From Bettongia penicillata ogilbyi (taxonomy: Eukaryota; Chordata; Mammalia; Diprotodontia; Potoroidae): a stretch of 64,000 bases of DNA. Shown here piece after piece: positions 10,507 through 22,445 of the stretch (positions are counted from its first letter, which is position 1; each line of letters begins with the position of its first letter). The stretch lies in NCBI GenBank assembly GCA_023548195.1, contig JAJHZJ010000532.1, positions 2,429,725 to 2,493,724 on the forward strand. The letters run 5' to 3'. A model generated the notes under the pieces. That model saw only the letters and a program-made list of their open reading frames with translations. It was not told the origin of the DNA and did no database searches. Made by a program: the position numbers and the translations under genes.

Positions 10507-11935
10507 ACAATGTAAATGTATATTTACAAGTACATGTAAATGTGCAAGTATACAAAGAAGCATCAGAGAGATAGACACAAATAAAGGATATGAGTTGAGA
10601 TGCATATATGTGTGACCAATGTATGGACAGAGAAGCACACATGTGGGCAACGTGTAGCCAGTGAAGATATAAGGTATTACATCTAATGCCTCATATTCTT
10701 TAGGCTTGTGGAGCTACTGATTCAGGTTGCTTCGAGTGAGCTTGGTCTCTTAGTCTCCGCTAAATGCTGTTCCACTGCTCCTGAAGGATGTCATCTTGTG
10801 GCCTCTACCACCTCCAGCTTCTGACTGGCTGTTTTAACCATCTCTTTGGTAGCCTTACCCTAGTACCACCAGAAGTCTCCCACATTTTGTACCCTCAGAA
10901 TCTTGATTTTTAAGGTCTCCCATATTCTCAGAAGGAGAGTCTCAACCTCAGCAGGTGCCAAGCTCTTTAGAACAAAGAATAAGGTCATCCCAAGGAAGTT
11001 AGTAATCTTTTCTTTCTCGGACTCTTCCTGGAGCAGAGTTTTGTCCCCTAGATTCTCAGAGAGCTCACCTGAATTGATGCTGACTATCTAAAGACTTCTC
11101 AAATTTTTTTCTCTGCAGGCTAGGCTATAAACCAAAAATGGTTGTTGCCTTGTAATTATGAAATAGGTCTGGGTTTCTGGTCTCCTCTGTTTTTAAATTG
11201 TTTCCTTAATTTACTTAGAGAAGTTAGAGACCTTATCTATTCCCAGGGGATAAAGTCATCCTTTCAATTAACTAGTCAGGCTCTTCCTTGGTCTTGTCAT
11301 ATTCAAATGAAACTCTCTGTATATGACATGTGACTATCTAATAAAGGGAATATGGGAAGACTCCCATCAATCCATACACCCTACAAATCTGACCACATAG
11401 AGTCTGATGGAGACACATCGTTACATCACAAATGAATTTCATGAAGAATCTGGGTCATCGAGGGCTGCTGCTGATCAAGTTTAGGAGATTAGAGATTGCA
11501 ATTGAGAAGTTCCTACAAAAGAAGAGATCAGAATGCAGAAGGGAAATTCTGGAATGAAAGGAATGAATTATGAAGCTAAAAGAGTCACTAGAAGGAGGAG
11601 GTATTTGAAGTAGGAGAGTGAAAAACTGGAATGACATTAAGAACTGAGCTAATGATGAGATCCTGGCTTCATTCTGCAATATTAAATAAGTAATTCAACA
11701 ACCAGGACAGCTAGGCAGCTGCAACAAAAACAACAGTTCAGCAAACAAATTTAATGAACATTTCTATAAAGGCTCTGTGCATATTAAAAAAAGAAAAAGT
11801 CAAAATATTCCCTGCTGGAAAGGGGTTTACATTCTCCTCAGAAAAGGGAGACATAGCAAAGGAACAGCTTGTATAAATGCATCCAACCTTGAGAACCCAA
11901 CCAATGCCAGGCCCACAGGAGCTGGGCTTCTGTGC
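10507..11935. other. Unassigned intergenic sequence
   Basis: No recognised gene. 11695-11860 resembles an eroded LINE/SINE 3' region (GGTTTACATTCTCCTCAG). Other open frames are short and featureless. Confidence 0.35.
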
Positions 11936-12188
11936 TCACCTTTTTAAAAAAAAACATTTATTTATTTTTAGATTTCGGCATTCATTTCCACAAGATTACG
12001 AGTTCCAATTTTTCTCCCCATCTCTTCCCTCCCCCACCACATAATACCTTGCATTCTGATTACCCTTTCCCTCAATGTATCCTCCCTTCTATCACACCCC
12101 ATCTTTCCCTTATCCCCATCTTCTCCCTGTTTTTGTAGGGCAAGATAAATTTCTATACCCCATTACCTGTATTTCTTATTTTCCAGTT

Positions 12189-12505
12189 GGGCAGCTAGGT
12201 GGTGCAGTTGATAGAGCACTAGTGCAGGAGTCAGGAGTACCTGAGTTCAAATCTTCCCTCAGACACTTGACATTCTCTAGCTGTGTGACCTTGGGCAAGT
12301 CACTTAACCTCAATCGCCTCAACCTGGGTCATCTCCAATCATCCTGATGAATATCTGGTCACTGGATTCAGATGGTTCTGGAGGAGAAGTGAGACTGGTG
12401 ACCTGCACAGCCCTCCCTCACTCAAAAACAAGGTCAAGTGCAAGCCATGTCATTATTTCTCTGATGGCGTGATCTTCTTCGGCAACGAAGGAAAAACACA
12501 TACAT
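12189..12505 (+). mobile_element. Full-length RTE-tailed marsupial SINE
   Basis: The head GGGCAGCTAGGTGGTGCAGT is tRNA-derived. A CORE-like middle follows (GCTGTGTGACCTTGGGCAAG), then a 3' half with GTCACTGGATTCAGATGG and CACAGCCCTCCCTCACTC, and a tail close to GATCTTCTTCGGCAACGAAG. Flanking 11-bp repeats ATTTTCCAGTT and ATTTCCCAGTT are the target-site duplication with one mismatch. The uninterrupted site is visible in the related HAL1-like copy at 60625-60635. Confidence 0.9.
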
Positions 12506-13723
12506 ATTTCCCAGTTATATTCAATAATAAATCTCAACATTTGTTTCTAATACTTTGAATTCCAACTTTTCTCCCTCTCTCCCTACCTGGTCTCCACCGA
12601 GAAGGCAAGCAATTCAATACAGGATATATATGTGTCATTTTCCAAAAGACTTCCATAATAGTCATGTTGTGTAAGACTAACTATATTGCCCTCCATCTTA
12701 CCCTGTCCCCCCACTTTTTTCTATTCTCTTGTTTGACCTTATCCCTTCCCCAAAGTGTTTACTTCTAGTTGCTTCCTTCTCCCATTTGCCTTCCCTTCTA
12801 TCATCCCCCTCACCCCACTTGTCCCCTTCTCCCCCACTTTCCTGTAGTATAAAATAGATTTTCATACCAAATTTAGTGGGCATGTGATTCCCTCCTTAAA
12901 CCATATGTGAAGAGAATAAGCTTCACTTTTCCCCTCTTATCTCTTCCTTTTTCTCCTCCATTGAACAAGATTTTTCTTATCTCTTTTATGAGTGATAGCC
13001 TGCCCCATTCCATTTCTCTCTTTCTCCTCTCAATATTTTCCTCTCTCACCCCTTAATCTTATTTTATTTTTAATAGATATCATCTCTTCTGATTCAACTC
13101 AACCTGTACTCTCTGTCGATATGTGTATGTGTGTGTATAAACCCTCTACCTACACAAATACTGAGAAAAGTCTCAAGAGATACAAATGTTATCTTTCCCT
13201 GTAGGAATGTAAAGAGTTCAGCTTTAGAAAGTCTTTTATGATTTCTCTTTCCTGTTTACCTTTCATGCTTCTCTTGATTCTTATGTTTGAAAGTCAAATT
13301 TTCTATTCAGTTCTGGTCTTTTCATCATGAATGCTTGAAAATCCTCTATGTTATTGAAAGACCATTTATTCCCTTGAAGTATTATACTCAATTTTTCTGG
13401 GTAGGTGATTGTTGGTTTTAATACCAGTTCCTTTGACTTCTGGAATATCCTATTCCAAGCCCTTCAATACCTTAATGTAAAAACTGCCAGATCCTGTGTT
13501 ATCTTGATTGTATTTCCACAATACTCAAATTGTTTCTTTCTAGCTGCTTGCCATAATTTCTCCTTGATGTGGAAACTCTGAAATTTGGCCACAATATTCC
13601 TAGGAGTTTCTCTTTTTGGATCTCTTTCAGGAGGTTATTGGTGGATTCTTTCAATATTTATTTTGCCCTCTGGTTCTAGAATGTGAGGGCAATTTTCCTT
13701 GATAATTTCATGAAAGATAATGT

Positions 13724-14146
13724 CTATGCTCTTTTTTGATCATGACTTTTAGGTAGTCCCATAATTTTTAAATTGTCTCTCCTGGACCTATTTTCCAGGT
13801 CAGTTGTTTTTCCAATGACATGTTTCACATTATCTTCTGTTTTTTCAATCTTTTGGTTTTGTTTTTTAACTTCTTGGTTTATCTCATAGTCATTAGCTTC
13901 CCTGAACTCCAGTCTCTCTTTTAAAGATCTATTTTCTTCAGTAAGCTTTTGAACCTCCCTTTCCATTTGGCTAATTCTGCTTTTTAAAGCCTCCTTCTCC
14001 TCATTGGTTTTTTGGACCTCTTTTTCCAATTGAGTTAGCCTATTTTTAAAGGTATTATTTTCCTCAGCATTTTTTTTATTCTCCTTTAGCAAGCTGCTGA
14101 TTTGCTTTTCAAGGTCTTCTATGGCATGAACCCATTTCATATTCAT
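13724..14146 (-). pseudogene. L1-type ORF1 fragment, coiled coil
   Basis: A 140-codon frame of an L1-family ORF1 protein, the RNA-binding chaperone of retrotransposition. Residues about 8-100 form a Leu/Glu/Lys-rich coiled coil (QISSLLKENKKNAEENNTF, LTQLEKEVQKTNEEKEAL). After it comes the start of the RRM-like domain: DLENRSRRDNLKIMGLPKSH. The frame breaks at an A-rich run (CAAAAAAGAG, minus strand). Matching ORF1 sequence (RRM and C-terminal domain) continues to about 13300 in another frame with further stops. It is a retroelement relic and not a host gene. Confidence 0.9.
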
Positions 14147-15019
14147 TTTTGAGGTACTAGAGTCAGAAGCCTTGACTTCCTCTGACAGTATGCTTTGTTC
14201 TTCCTCATCTGAAAGAATGGAAGGAAATGCCTATTCACCAAGAAAGCAACCTTCTATGCTCTTATATTTTTTCCCTTTGGGGGCATTTTCCCAGCCAGTT
14301 ACTTGACTTCTGAATCCTTTGTCAAGAGGAGGGTCCTAGTGCTCCTCCTCCCTCTAGTACCATGCTCAAGGCTGAGATTCAGATCAGCTGCTCAGTTCCC
14401 CCAGAGGTTTTAAGCTGAGCTGCCTGAACAATGGACCCAGGCTGCCTCCACAGCCACCATAGTCGCCCCACTGCCCATTGCTTCTGCTGCTGCTGCCACT
14501 GCCTCTGCTGGGGGATCCCTCTTGCCCAGCTGGGAAAGCCCTCCCACACTGACCTTTGGAGCTTTCTTTGTCACTTGTGGGTTAAGGGATTTGGGGATCC
14601 TCCCTGCTGGGAATTCTGCCCTGGAGGTCTGTTCAGGTCCTATTCCTCCCAGTGCTGCACAGCCAGGGCTGGCCTCTGTTCTGCTCAGCATAGACCTTTC
14701 CTGTTGGCCTTCCAGGTTACCTTTGCCTGGAAACCTCTTTCACTCTGTTGTTCTGTGGCTTCTACTGCTCTAGAATTTGTTGAGTCATATTTTACAGGTA
14801 TTTTTGGGTTGTGGGGAAGCGCTAGAGTATATGTGTCTTTCTACTCCTCCAGCTTGGCTCTGCCCCCCCCTACTGTGTTCACTTTCTAAGAGATCTATTT
14901 GGTCTGGACCCAGGGCTGTGGTCTGGACTTCATTAAGTTCTCAGGAGTCTCATCTCTAATGAGAACAAGGCTAGATCCGTTGCTGTTGAGTCTTGGCAGA
15001 GATGCTGGAGTGATTTGCC

Positions 15020-15185
15020 ATTTCCTCCCCCAGCTCATTTTTTGCAGATAAGGAAACTGAGACAAACAGTAATAAGGTATTTGCTCAGGGCCACACAACT
15101 AGTAAGTGTCTGAGGCCAGATTTGAACTCAGGAAGATGAACTTTCCTGACTCCATGTCTAGCACCCTATCTGCTAATTAGACTCA
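15020..15185 (-). mobile_element. SINE fragment
   Basis: Antisense MIR/CORE-SINE with the GATTTGCCATTTCCTC, GATAAGGAAACTGAGACA and GATTTGAACTCAGGAAGATG blocks. Confidence 0.85.
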
Positions 15186-15283
15186 CTTTTCTCAACTCAT
15201 CAAACACCCACTCCAATTCCCCCCACAACGAACTATTTAAAGCTTGGGTTTAGACTCGTGTCTAAGATTTCCACACACACATA

Positions 15284-15407
15284 CAAAAAAGAGGAGGAGA
15301 AGGAGGAGAAGAAGGAGAAGAATAAGAAGAAGAAGAAGGAAGAAAAAGAAGGAGGAGGAGGAGGAGGGTAGGCGGAGAAGAAAAAGGAGGAGGAGGAGGA
15401 GAATAAA
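15284..15407. repeat. Polypurine (GGA/GAA)n tract
   Basis: About 120 bp of almost pure purine on the + strand, built from GGA and GAA triplets. It could form triplex (H-DNA). The Arg/Glu/Lys-rich and Ser/Phe-rich frames are artefacts. Confidence 0.95.
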
Positions 15408-15989
15408 GTCTTTACTTGTGCATACCCAACCTCACATGGTGGATCAGAATTAGGAAGGTCTACTCTCATCATACTTCAAAGGATAACCTTCATTACACAA
15501 AAATAAATAAATATGATATGATTTGTAGAAAGAGTAAAGCGACTTTGAGCTAGACAATCAATTATGTGAATTTACTGCCCTCACTTGGTCTATCTATCAT
15601 GGACACCCAGTCTTCTTCCTATCACTATCACTGTCCTTTAGTCCTCTCAGCCAGATGGCTCCCATCACTACCACCCTCATTATTCATCACAGGATTCATG
15701 TAACAATAGGTCAATATGTCTTTCTCCTGTAAGTAAATTTTCTTATAGTTTTGCCTCTAGCATACTGAGCCCCATGCAACAAGCAAATATTGGTTTAATA
15801 CTCTGTGATACAGAGATTCAAAAATCTGAGTCTAAGTTCAGTTATTTAGATGCTTGGTTTTAATGGCTGTAAGCAATGAAAAAAAGAGAAGAAAAGATGA
15901 TTCACAAAGATAGGAAAATGGAAGAAATAGAAAATTCCAAAAATTGAAGACTATCCTCAATATCTTCATTAAATTACAATATTCATTTT

Positions 15990-16225
15990 TCAATGCAGCT
16001 AGGTGACACAGTGGATAGAGCCCCAGGCCTGAAGTCTGGAAGACTCATCTTCCTGAGTTCAAGTCTGACTAGTTGTGTGACCCTGGGCAAATCACTTCAC
16101 CTTGGTTGCCTCAGTTTCCTCATCTATAAAATGAGTTGGAGAAGGAAATGGCAAACCACTCCAGTATCTTTGCCAGGATAACAACCGTCATGAAGAGTCA
16201 GATACAACAGAAAAAACTGAACAAG
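15990..16225 (+). mobile_element. CORE-type SINE
   Basis: Head GCAGCTAGGTGACACAGTGG, middle GTGTGACCCTGGGCAAATCA, then AAAATGAGTTGGAGAAGGAA and a GAAGAGTCAGATACAACAG tail. Confidence 0.9.
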
Positions 16226-16299
16226 TCAACTCATTTTTCAATCCCATTCATGAAGTATGCAAATTTTCTTTGTTGAAATTCAGCTAATAAACTTCCATC

Positions 16300-16550
16300 T
16301 GGGCAGGTAGGTGGTACAATATATAAAGCACTGGGTTGGAAATCAGAAAGACATCTTTCTGAATTCAAATCTGGCCTCAGATACTTACTAGCAGTGTGAA
16401 CCTGGACAAGTCACTTACCTCTGTTCCTTTATCTATAAAATGAGAAGGAAATGGCCAACCACTCCTGTATCTTTGCCAAGAAAACCCCAAAAGGATGATG
16501 AAGAGTCAGATGTGGCTTAAATGACAGAACAGTAGCAGCAACCACAAAAC
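16300..16550 (+). mobile_element. CORE-type SINE
   Basis: Same family as the copy 100 bp upstream: GGGCAGGTAGGTGGTACAAT head and GGAAATGGCCAACCACTCCT, ending GACAGAACAGTAGCAGCAAC. Confidence 0.88.
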
Positions 16551-16559
16551 TCTGTCTCT

Positions 16560-18100
16560 TCTGATGTCAATCAGTTGTTCATGCTAACTATTTGAAAGAT
16601 GTTTTATTTTTATATTTTTTAAACTGGTTTAAAGATCCATTGAAACTCTTTGGAAAATTTTTTTTAAAGATTAGGGAGTTCTGATTCTAAATCAGAACCA
16701 AGTGTGCAGACAGCATTTTTTTATAGGTGACACATCATTTTTGGTAGCAAAAGCTTACTCTTTAAATGTCTGGTTAATTGTTAATGGCTTGATACTGTTA
16801 TTACCTAGTCTCCTAAGATACAATAAATACTTACGGTGAGACTCAAGAGTATTGATTATAAATCCATACTACAAATGATCTTGATAATTTTGAATGTTTT
16901 AGACTATCTTGCCAGTTCTAACTTGTTTATTATTGTTTTTATCCCTTAACGTATCGGATGAAGAGCTCATCCCAAGAGTAGAAAGGTTAGCTCTGCCATT
17001 TTCTTATTATTCACAAGGGCTCGTACTGTTAGGACTATCTACCTAATAAGCCTATGAACTCAGTGTCCCAGAGCAAGGCCAACTCTATCTGCCCTAGATG
17101 TTCTTGGGCAGACCTGAAGGTGTAAAGGAATTCTGTAATGCAATTGCCTCCAGCCTCCATTCAGGCATTTTTCCCCCGACTAGTAAGTATGAGTACTTAG
17201 CACCCTGGTTTCAGTTCCATTTAATCAATTAACATCAGTTAGTATCTACAAAGGGAAATTTACTACCAAGGACAGAAGTACAAAAGTTTCTCCTTCAACA
17301 CCTAGGGGTACATGCTCTCCTCTACAACATTTTGGTCTCTGAAGACATTAGGCTCATACCTAAAGTGTTTCTGTATAACATTCACTCCAGCAAATTCATT
17401 TCACAGCTAATGGATGGATGGGTTCACATTTCTCCTAAGGCTTAACTGGACCAGGTAAATCACTCAGGACTTTCCTCCTATCTTTCTGGATTCCTAGAAA
17501 ATTCTGGCATGGACTTTAACTCCTGGACCTCTGATGGCTCCTCTCCTGAGCTTTCAAATCTCACAAGATCATAAATATTTCCAATGTCCTTCACCCTAAA
17601 AAATGGGGAGAGAAGAGGGGGGAAAAAATCAAGCTAGAAATGATAGCAGAGCTTTGCACTATTTACAGGCTATATGGCTGTGCTGGGAATCTACAGACTT
17701 ACTCTAGTCTCTTCTTTATTTGAAGCTCATCAGACCAGAAAGAATAAACCTTCAATTTAGTGTTTTTTGGATGAATCTTTACTTGCTCATTTCATAAGGA
17801 TTAGTTTCACTAAAATTAGATATCATTCATAAATCCACTTAACTAAGTACATGAAAGCTACAATACATTGTAATATATTGAAAGCAAACAAATGAAGAAT
17901 GCCGCTGTTGACCACTCTGAGTTGTAGAATTCTTTTTCCTTCTCGTCATATCTCCTCGTGTGCTGTATGTGAAGTACATATATAGAACCAGACAGAATGC
18001 AAGTGTCAGACCACATATCAAATATGAGTAGAGCTAACCAATGTTCTATTTCCCTATAAATATAAATAGAAGTTCCAGCCTTTTATTTCTATACTCCCAG
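16560..18100. other. Unassigned intergenic sequence
   Basis: AT-rich, with no coding signature and no confident repeat. It is one of the longer apparently repeat-free stretches between the two paralogues. Confidence 0.35.
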
Positions 18101-18104
18101 TGCG

Positions 18105-18565
18105 GTTGGTGGTGCTTGTCCTTCATTCTCGAAGAGGACCAAAATGGCATCACGATGTTCGAGCCAAATTATGGATGTGTCCAGCTGTGGCTGATCAGAC
18201 CAATAGGAGCTTGGACCACTCTACCGCAGATTGGGCACAGATAGACCGTGTGAACATTTGGGGTGGATCCTCTAAATCTGTACATCTTGCATTTCTTTTG
18301 AGCTGATTCAATTCTCTTTTGCCCATACAGCACAGTACATCTCTGATGTGAGCATGCTCGCTGAGCAGTCCTGTGCCAGTGTCTTCCATTTCACACAATC
18401 AATTCCAGATTCTTAAGAGAGACCCTGAGAATGTCCTCGTATCCCTACTTCTGATCTCCTTGTGAGCGCTTGCCCTGTGTGAGTTCTCCATAAAATAGTC
18501 TTTTTGACAAGTGTACGTTTGACATTTGAACAACATGACCAGCCCCCAAATCTACTAATCTAGTC
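18105..18565 (-). mobile_element. RTE-like LINE, ORF2 C-terminus and 3' tail
   Basis: On the minus strand the start reads G-A-G-H-V-V-Q-M, the decayed form of the W-T/A-G-H-V-V-R-M motif near the end of some non-LTR retrotransposon ORF2 proteins. It continues with a KRLFYGEL block and KCKMYRF, and a C-P-I-C-G-R zinc-knuckle-like end. The 3' tail, GTCCTCTTCGAGAATGAAGG, is the same tail carried by the SINEs at 12.2, 45.0 and 56.5 kb. Frames are broken. The RTE assignment is by motif memory. Confidence 0.65.
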
Positions 18566-18879
18566 TCTTTATTTTGTGGTCAGAAAAGAGAGGCCTGGAG
18601 AAATGAAAACTTGCCCAAGGAAACATAAAACTAGGGCTTTAAAAAAATCAGATTGTACACATTTCAAAAGCTAAAATATGTCATTATTAGAATGTCTATT
18701 TTTAAAAAAATGTAATGGGAAAATAATTTTAAGGCCATATTCACTAGACTCAACTCTAGGAATGTGTTTAGATGTACTTCAGAATAAAGCCAAAGCATGG
18801 GGGCATTTTGCCACAGGAAAGTGGAGTGGTTCCTTTTTTGTTTTTTTCATAAAATGTGGAACAACTGAAAAAATAAAAC

Positions 18880-19240
18880 TGGCTGGAGCCAGTTTATTCC
18901 AGTTCCACAGCAGATGTTGACTGTGTTTTAAAAAATAAATAAATAAGTGAAAGCCAGCACATAATCCTCTGATAAAAGTTGCCTTGCTGATAAGTCGGGA
19001 GCTGAGCGTTGTCAGTGGCTTATGTAAAGATGACCAGCAGTGATCTGAAGAGATGAGCTGAAATAAGGGGTGAAGGTTAGCTGACAAAGAAGCTTCCTGC
19101 TTCATCCTGCCTGATGCTATTGCCCGAAGTCATAAGTCAAGTTAGGCAATTCATTTTGGCTGAGCGATGAAAACTGCTCTCTAAGCCAAACACATCCCTG
19201 GTTCAATCAGTAATGAAAATGCCAGAAAAGGAGATATTGG
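18880..19240. other. Repeat-free island, function unknown
   Basis: No similarity to any repeat in the window and no long frame. The base composition is more balanced than its surroundings. It could be a conserved non-coding element. I have no direct evidence. Confidence 0.25.
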
Positions 19241-19899
19241 AAGGGCACGATTTTATCTGAAATCAGTATGTGTATATGTGTGTGTGCACACATGTGCACA
19301 GGCACTCACATGTGTTTAATCCTGAAGAAAAATAATCTGGTATATAATGATACTGACAAGGCTAACATTTATGCCACTGTATTTAACCTTAAATTTCCTG
19401 AACTAGACAGGGAAATAGAAGCAAAGGAGTCAAGGTGATAATGGAGATGGAACTTATTTTTCTATCCCATTGGTCCCCACAGGAGGGCTGGTCCTTGGTG
19501 AACTGGGAAGTAAAAATAGTCTATCTTTAGTGACTCTAAAAACTCTTTTTGTTGCCTCTAACTCCCATGCTGCTCCCTATTGGACCAAGTTCTCTTCTTT
19601 TCACTCTTTCCTTCCTCTTCCTTTCCATCTCTATCTCCTGACATTTCAAAGGTTTTCTCCTCCTTTCTGTCCTCTTGCATCCCTGCTCTCTGCTAGCTAA
19701 TCTGATAAACTCATTAATAATAAGGTTTATCTGAATGATTTTGTGGTTTACCATGTCCCCTTTCCAGGGAACATGTCTGTCTGTTAACGAGGCCCTTCAA
19801 TGTCTTAACTTTAAAAATCATTTTGTACCCTTAGTCCGTCACCTCTTTGTTAGGAGGTAGGTGATACAGTTCATCACTTGGCTCATCGTGCGGCTCGTA

Positions 19900-20020
19900 G
19901 TTCTCAAGACTTTCAAAGATGTTGTATAATGTTGTTGCTCTTATGTGAATTTTCCTCCTGGTTCTGCTCACTTCACTTCGCATCAGTTCACACAAGTTTT
20001 CCCAGGTTTTATTTTTATAG
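19900..20020 (-). mobile_element. L1 fragment
   Basis: Reads CTGGTTCTGCTCACTTCACT then CGCATCAGTTCACACAAG. This is the antisense of a late L1 ORF2/3' region also present at 21560-21600. Confidence 0.6.
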
Positions 20021-20347
20021 TGTGTGTATTGGGGGGAGGTGGAATACAGGAGTGCAATTATATCTGTCTGCTTCCCTAAATATAGTTAGTTGGAGAGAAA
20101 CTTGAGATTCATGACACTATCCCTTAACAGGGAAGGCATACTCCAAACTATATCTGAAAGCTTGATTCCCTTTCCACTACATCCTTGTTACACAAAGATC
20201 ATCACAGATATTGAATAGTGAATAAGCTCATTTATCCAAGCAAATACCAAAAAGAAATTCTGGGAAGTTATACAGATTAAAATATACCAGGCAATATATC
20301 GAGTGAGTCAGTCTGGGGTCATGATTCACAGCTTTCACAGTGGGAGT

Positions 20348-20512
20348 ATGGGAGGAAGGAGGGAGAGAAAGGGGGAAAGGGAAAGAGAGAGAGAGAAAGA
20401 GAAAAAGAAAGAGACATACAGACACAGAGACAGAGAGACAGAGATAGAAACAGACAGAGAGAGAGAGATCCAGAGAGAGAGAGAGAAAGAGAGAGAGAGA
20501 AAGAAGAAAGAG
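20348..20512. repeat. (GA)n-rich purine tract
   Basis: GAGA-type microsatellite with GACA and AAAG interruptions. The opposite-strand Ser/Leu-rich frame is an artefact. Confidence 0.95.
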
Positions 20513-20774
20513 TTCAATCTCACCCAATGGGAAATTCCCCATTTTCAAGTATAGCAAGATGGAAATATCAACATGCTTGAGGTATTGTCTCCTCTACATA
20601 CTGACTTCCTCTCAAAGTCTTTCTTGGCCTCCAAGAATCTCTCCCTAAAGAGAACCCGGAATGGAGTGTGTCTTCTCTCAAAGCTAGAAATTAGAAAAAA
20701 CAGAGAACTTTGCTCTTTCAAGTTCTTGTCAACTCTGTCCCTCACATAGGTACCTAGAAAGATCTCAATCATTT

Positions 20775-21000
20775 TTTTTGCCACCACCATCCCTTTCATT
20801 ATTTCTTATGGCATTATATTCCTATACCGTGATTTGTTCAGTCACTCTCCACCCATTTAACTTTTAATTCTTTGTTACTACAAAAAGAGCTACTATGGTC
20901 ACTTTTGTAGTTAAGGGTACTTTTCTTTTTTCCTTGATTTTTTTGGAGTATATTAGTAATATTATTGATGGTTATGCATTGTCAAAGGCTATACAGTGTC
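20775..21000 (-). mobile_element. L1 ORF2 3' fragment
   Basis: Antisense L1 block with GATTTGTTCAGTCACTCTCC and CTACAAAAAGAGCTACTATG, related to 21670-21760 but more decayed. Confidence 0.6.
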
Positions 21001-21164
21001 TAGTAAGTTTATGGGCATAGTACCATGTGATTTAATGCTTTAACTAAAAAGAATAACTCTAAGGATAGAATTTCAGACATGGTGGCAGGCAGGTAGAAGA
21101 GATACTTTGGTCAGAGTTTCATTTTCTCCAATCAAATCACACTATGCAAGTATCTGCCTAAATA

Positions 21165-21425
21165 ATAATACTAATAGCTAACATTTATAAAGTGTTTTCT
21201 TTGTGCCAGACACTGTGCTAATCACTTTGAAATTATCTAATTTTATCCTCACAACAACCCTAAGAGGTAGTTGCTATAATTATCCCCATTTTACAGATGA
21301 GGAAACTGAGGCAGACAGAAGTTAAATGACTTGCCCAAAGTCACACAGCTAATAAGAATCTGAGATCACATTTGAACACAGCTCTTCCTTTCTGATTCCA
21401 GGTCTAGCTCTATCTACTGTGCCCA
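21165..21425 (-). mobile_element. MIR-like SINE, nearly complete
   Basis: Antisense order: CTAACATTTATAAAGTGTTT, CCAGACACTGTGCTAATC, CCCCATTTTACAGATGAGGA, CAAAGTCACACAGCTAATAA, then a TCTAGCTCTATCTACTG end. Confidence 0.85.
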
Positions 21426-21539
21426 TCTATCTATCCCTGAGTACATTTTCTCTAAGTGCAAGGTTAACTCAGGGTGTCATTAAGTTGCTGTCTGTGTTGA
21501 TCTGTGCAAATGACTTCATCTTTCTGAGTGTCTTGAGTT

Positions 21540-22245
21540 TCAGGCTCAGATCAAATTCTGGTCCTGCTCACTTCACTCAGCATCAATTCATGTAACTTTC
21601 TTCAGGTTTTTCTGAAATCCATCTGCTCATCATTTACTATAGCATAATAGTATACCATTACATTCATATGCCACAACTTGTTCAGTCATTGCCCAACGGA
21701 TGGACATCCCTCAATGTCCAATCCTTTGCCACCACAAAAAGAGCTGCTATAAATATTTGTGACCATATAGGTCCTTTCCCCCCTTTTATGATCTCTTTGA
21801 GATACAGACCTAGTAGGAGTATTGCTGGATCAAAGGGTATGTATAATTGAATTACTCTTTTGGCATAGTTCCACATTGCTCTCCAGAATGGTTGAATCAG
21901 TTCACAACTCCACCAACAATGCTTCAGTGTCCCAGGTTTCCCCTATCTTCTCCAATGTTTATCATCTTCCTTTTCTGTCATATCAGTCAATCTAATAGGT
22001 GTGAGGTGGTACCTCAAAGTTGCTTTATGTATTTCTCTAATCAATAGTGATTTAGAGCATTTTTTCATATGACTATAGATACCTTTAATTTCTTCATCTG
22101 AAAACTGCCTGTGATGATGGTAATTACTAAAGATCCAATCTATGACAAAGTCAGGAATGACTATCGTGTCCCTACATCCAGAGCAATACATCTCAGGTGG
22201 GATTTCAGGTTTGCAATTACCAATGAACCAGAAGGAATGCAGAGT
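21540..22245 (-). mobile_element. L1 ORF2 C-terminal fragment
   Basis: On the minus strand, QFSDEEIKGIYSHMKKCSKS and LLIREIHKATLRYH come first (22135-22020). [19 protein letters not shown] and [12 protein letters not shown] follow (21870-21690). At least one frameshift lies between the two blocks. Only the end of ORF2 is kept. Confidence 0.88.
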
Positions 22246-22445
22246 CATCTTTTTTAAAAAATTAAATTATTTATTTGTTTTCGGTGTTCTACAATCATTT
22301 CCATATATCTTAGATTTTTCCCCTCCCCCCTCCTTTCCTCTCTCCCCTCTCCCTCCCTGAGATGGTGTACAATTTTATACAGCTTCTACACATACATTCC
22401 TTTTAAATATATTTTCACCAGTCACCTTGAACTACTCTTTTTTTT
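22245..22445 (-). mobile_element. Separate L1 3' UTR end
   Basis: Antisense L1 3' end: a CCCCTCCCCCCTCCTTTCC tract, CATATATCTTAGATTTTTCC and a T-rich tail near 22255. Because a 3' end sits upstream of more L1 ORF2, two insertions are present. Confidence 0.8.

Larger units (their letters stand above)
11940..14885 (-). mobile_element. HAL1-like (L1 ORF1-only) element with nested SINE
   Basis: Read on the minus strand the order is a GC-rich 5' UTR (14885 to about 14150), an L1 ORF1 (about 14146 to 13300), a long purine-rich 3' region, and an A-rich tail near 11945. No ORF2 reverse transcriptase lies between ORF1 and the tail, which fits half-L1 (HAL1) elements. The same order occurs at 59455-62400, so this is one family rather than a chance deletion. 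A SINE interrupts the 3' region. A 5'-intact L1 with a large deletion is the alternative. Confidence 0.7.

Noticed and set aside
12189..12270. tRNA gene in the SINE heads (GGGCAGCTAGGTGGTGCAGT and similar)
   Set aside because: Only tRNA-derived promoter-like sequence is present; no complete cloverleaf or anticodon arm, and the sequence continues into SINE body.
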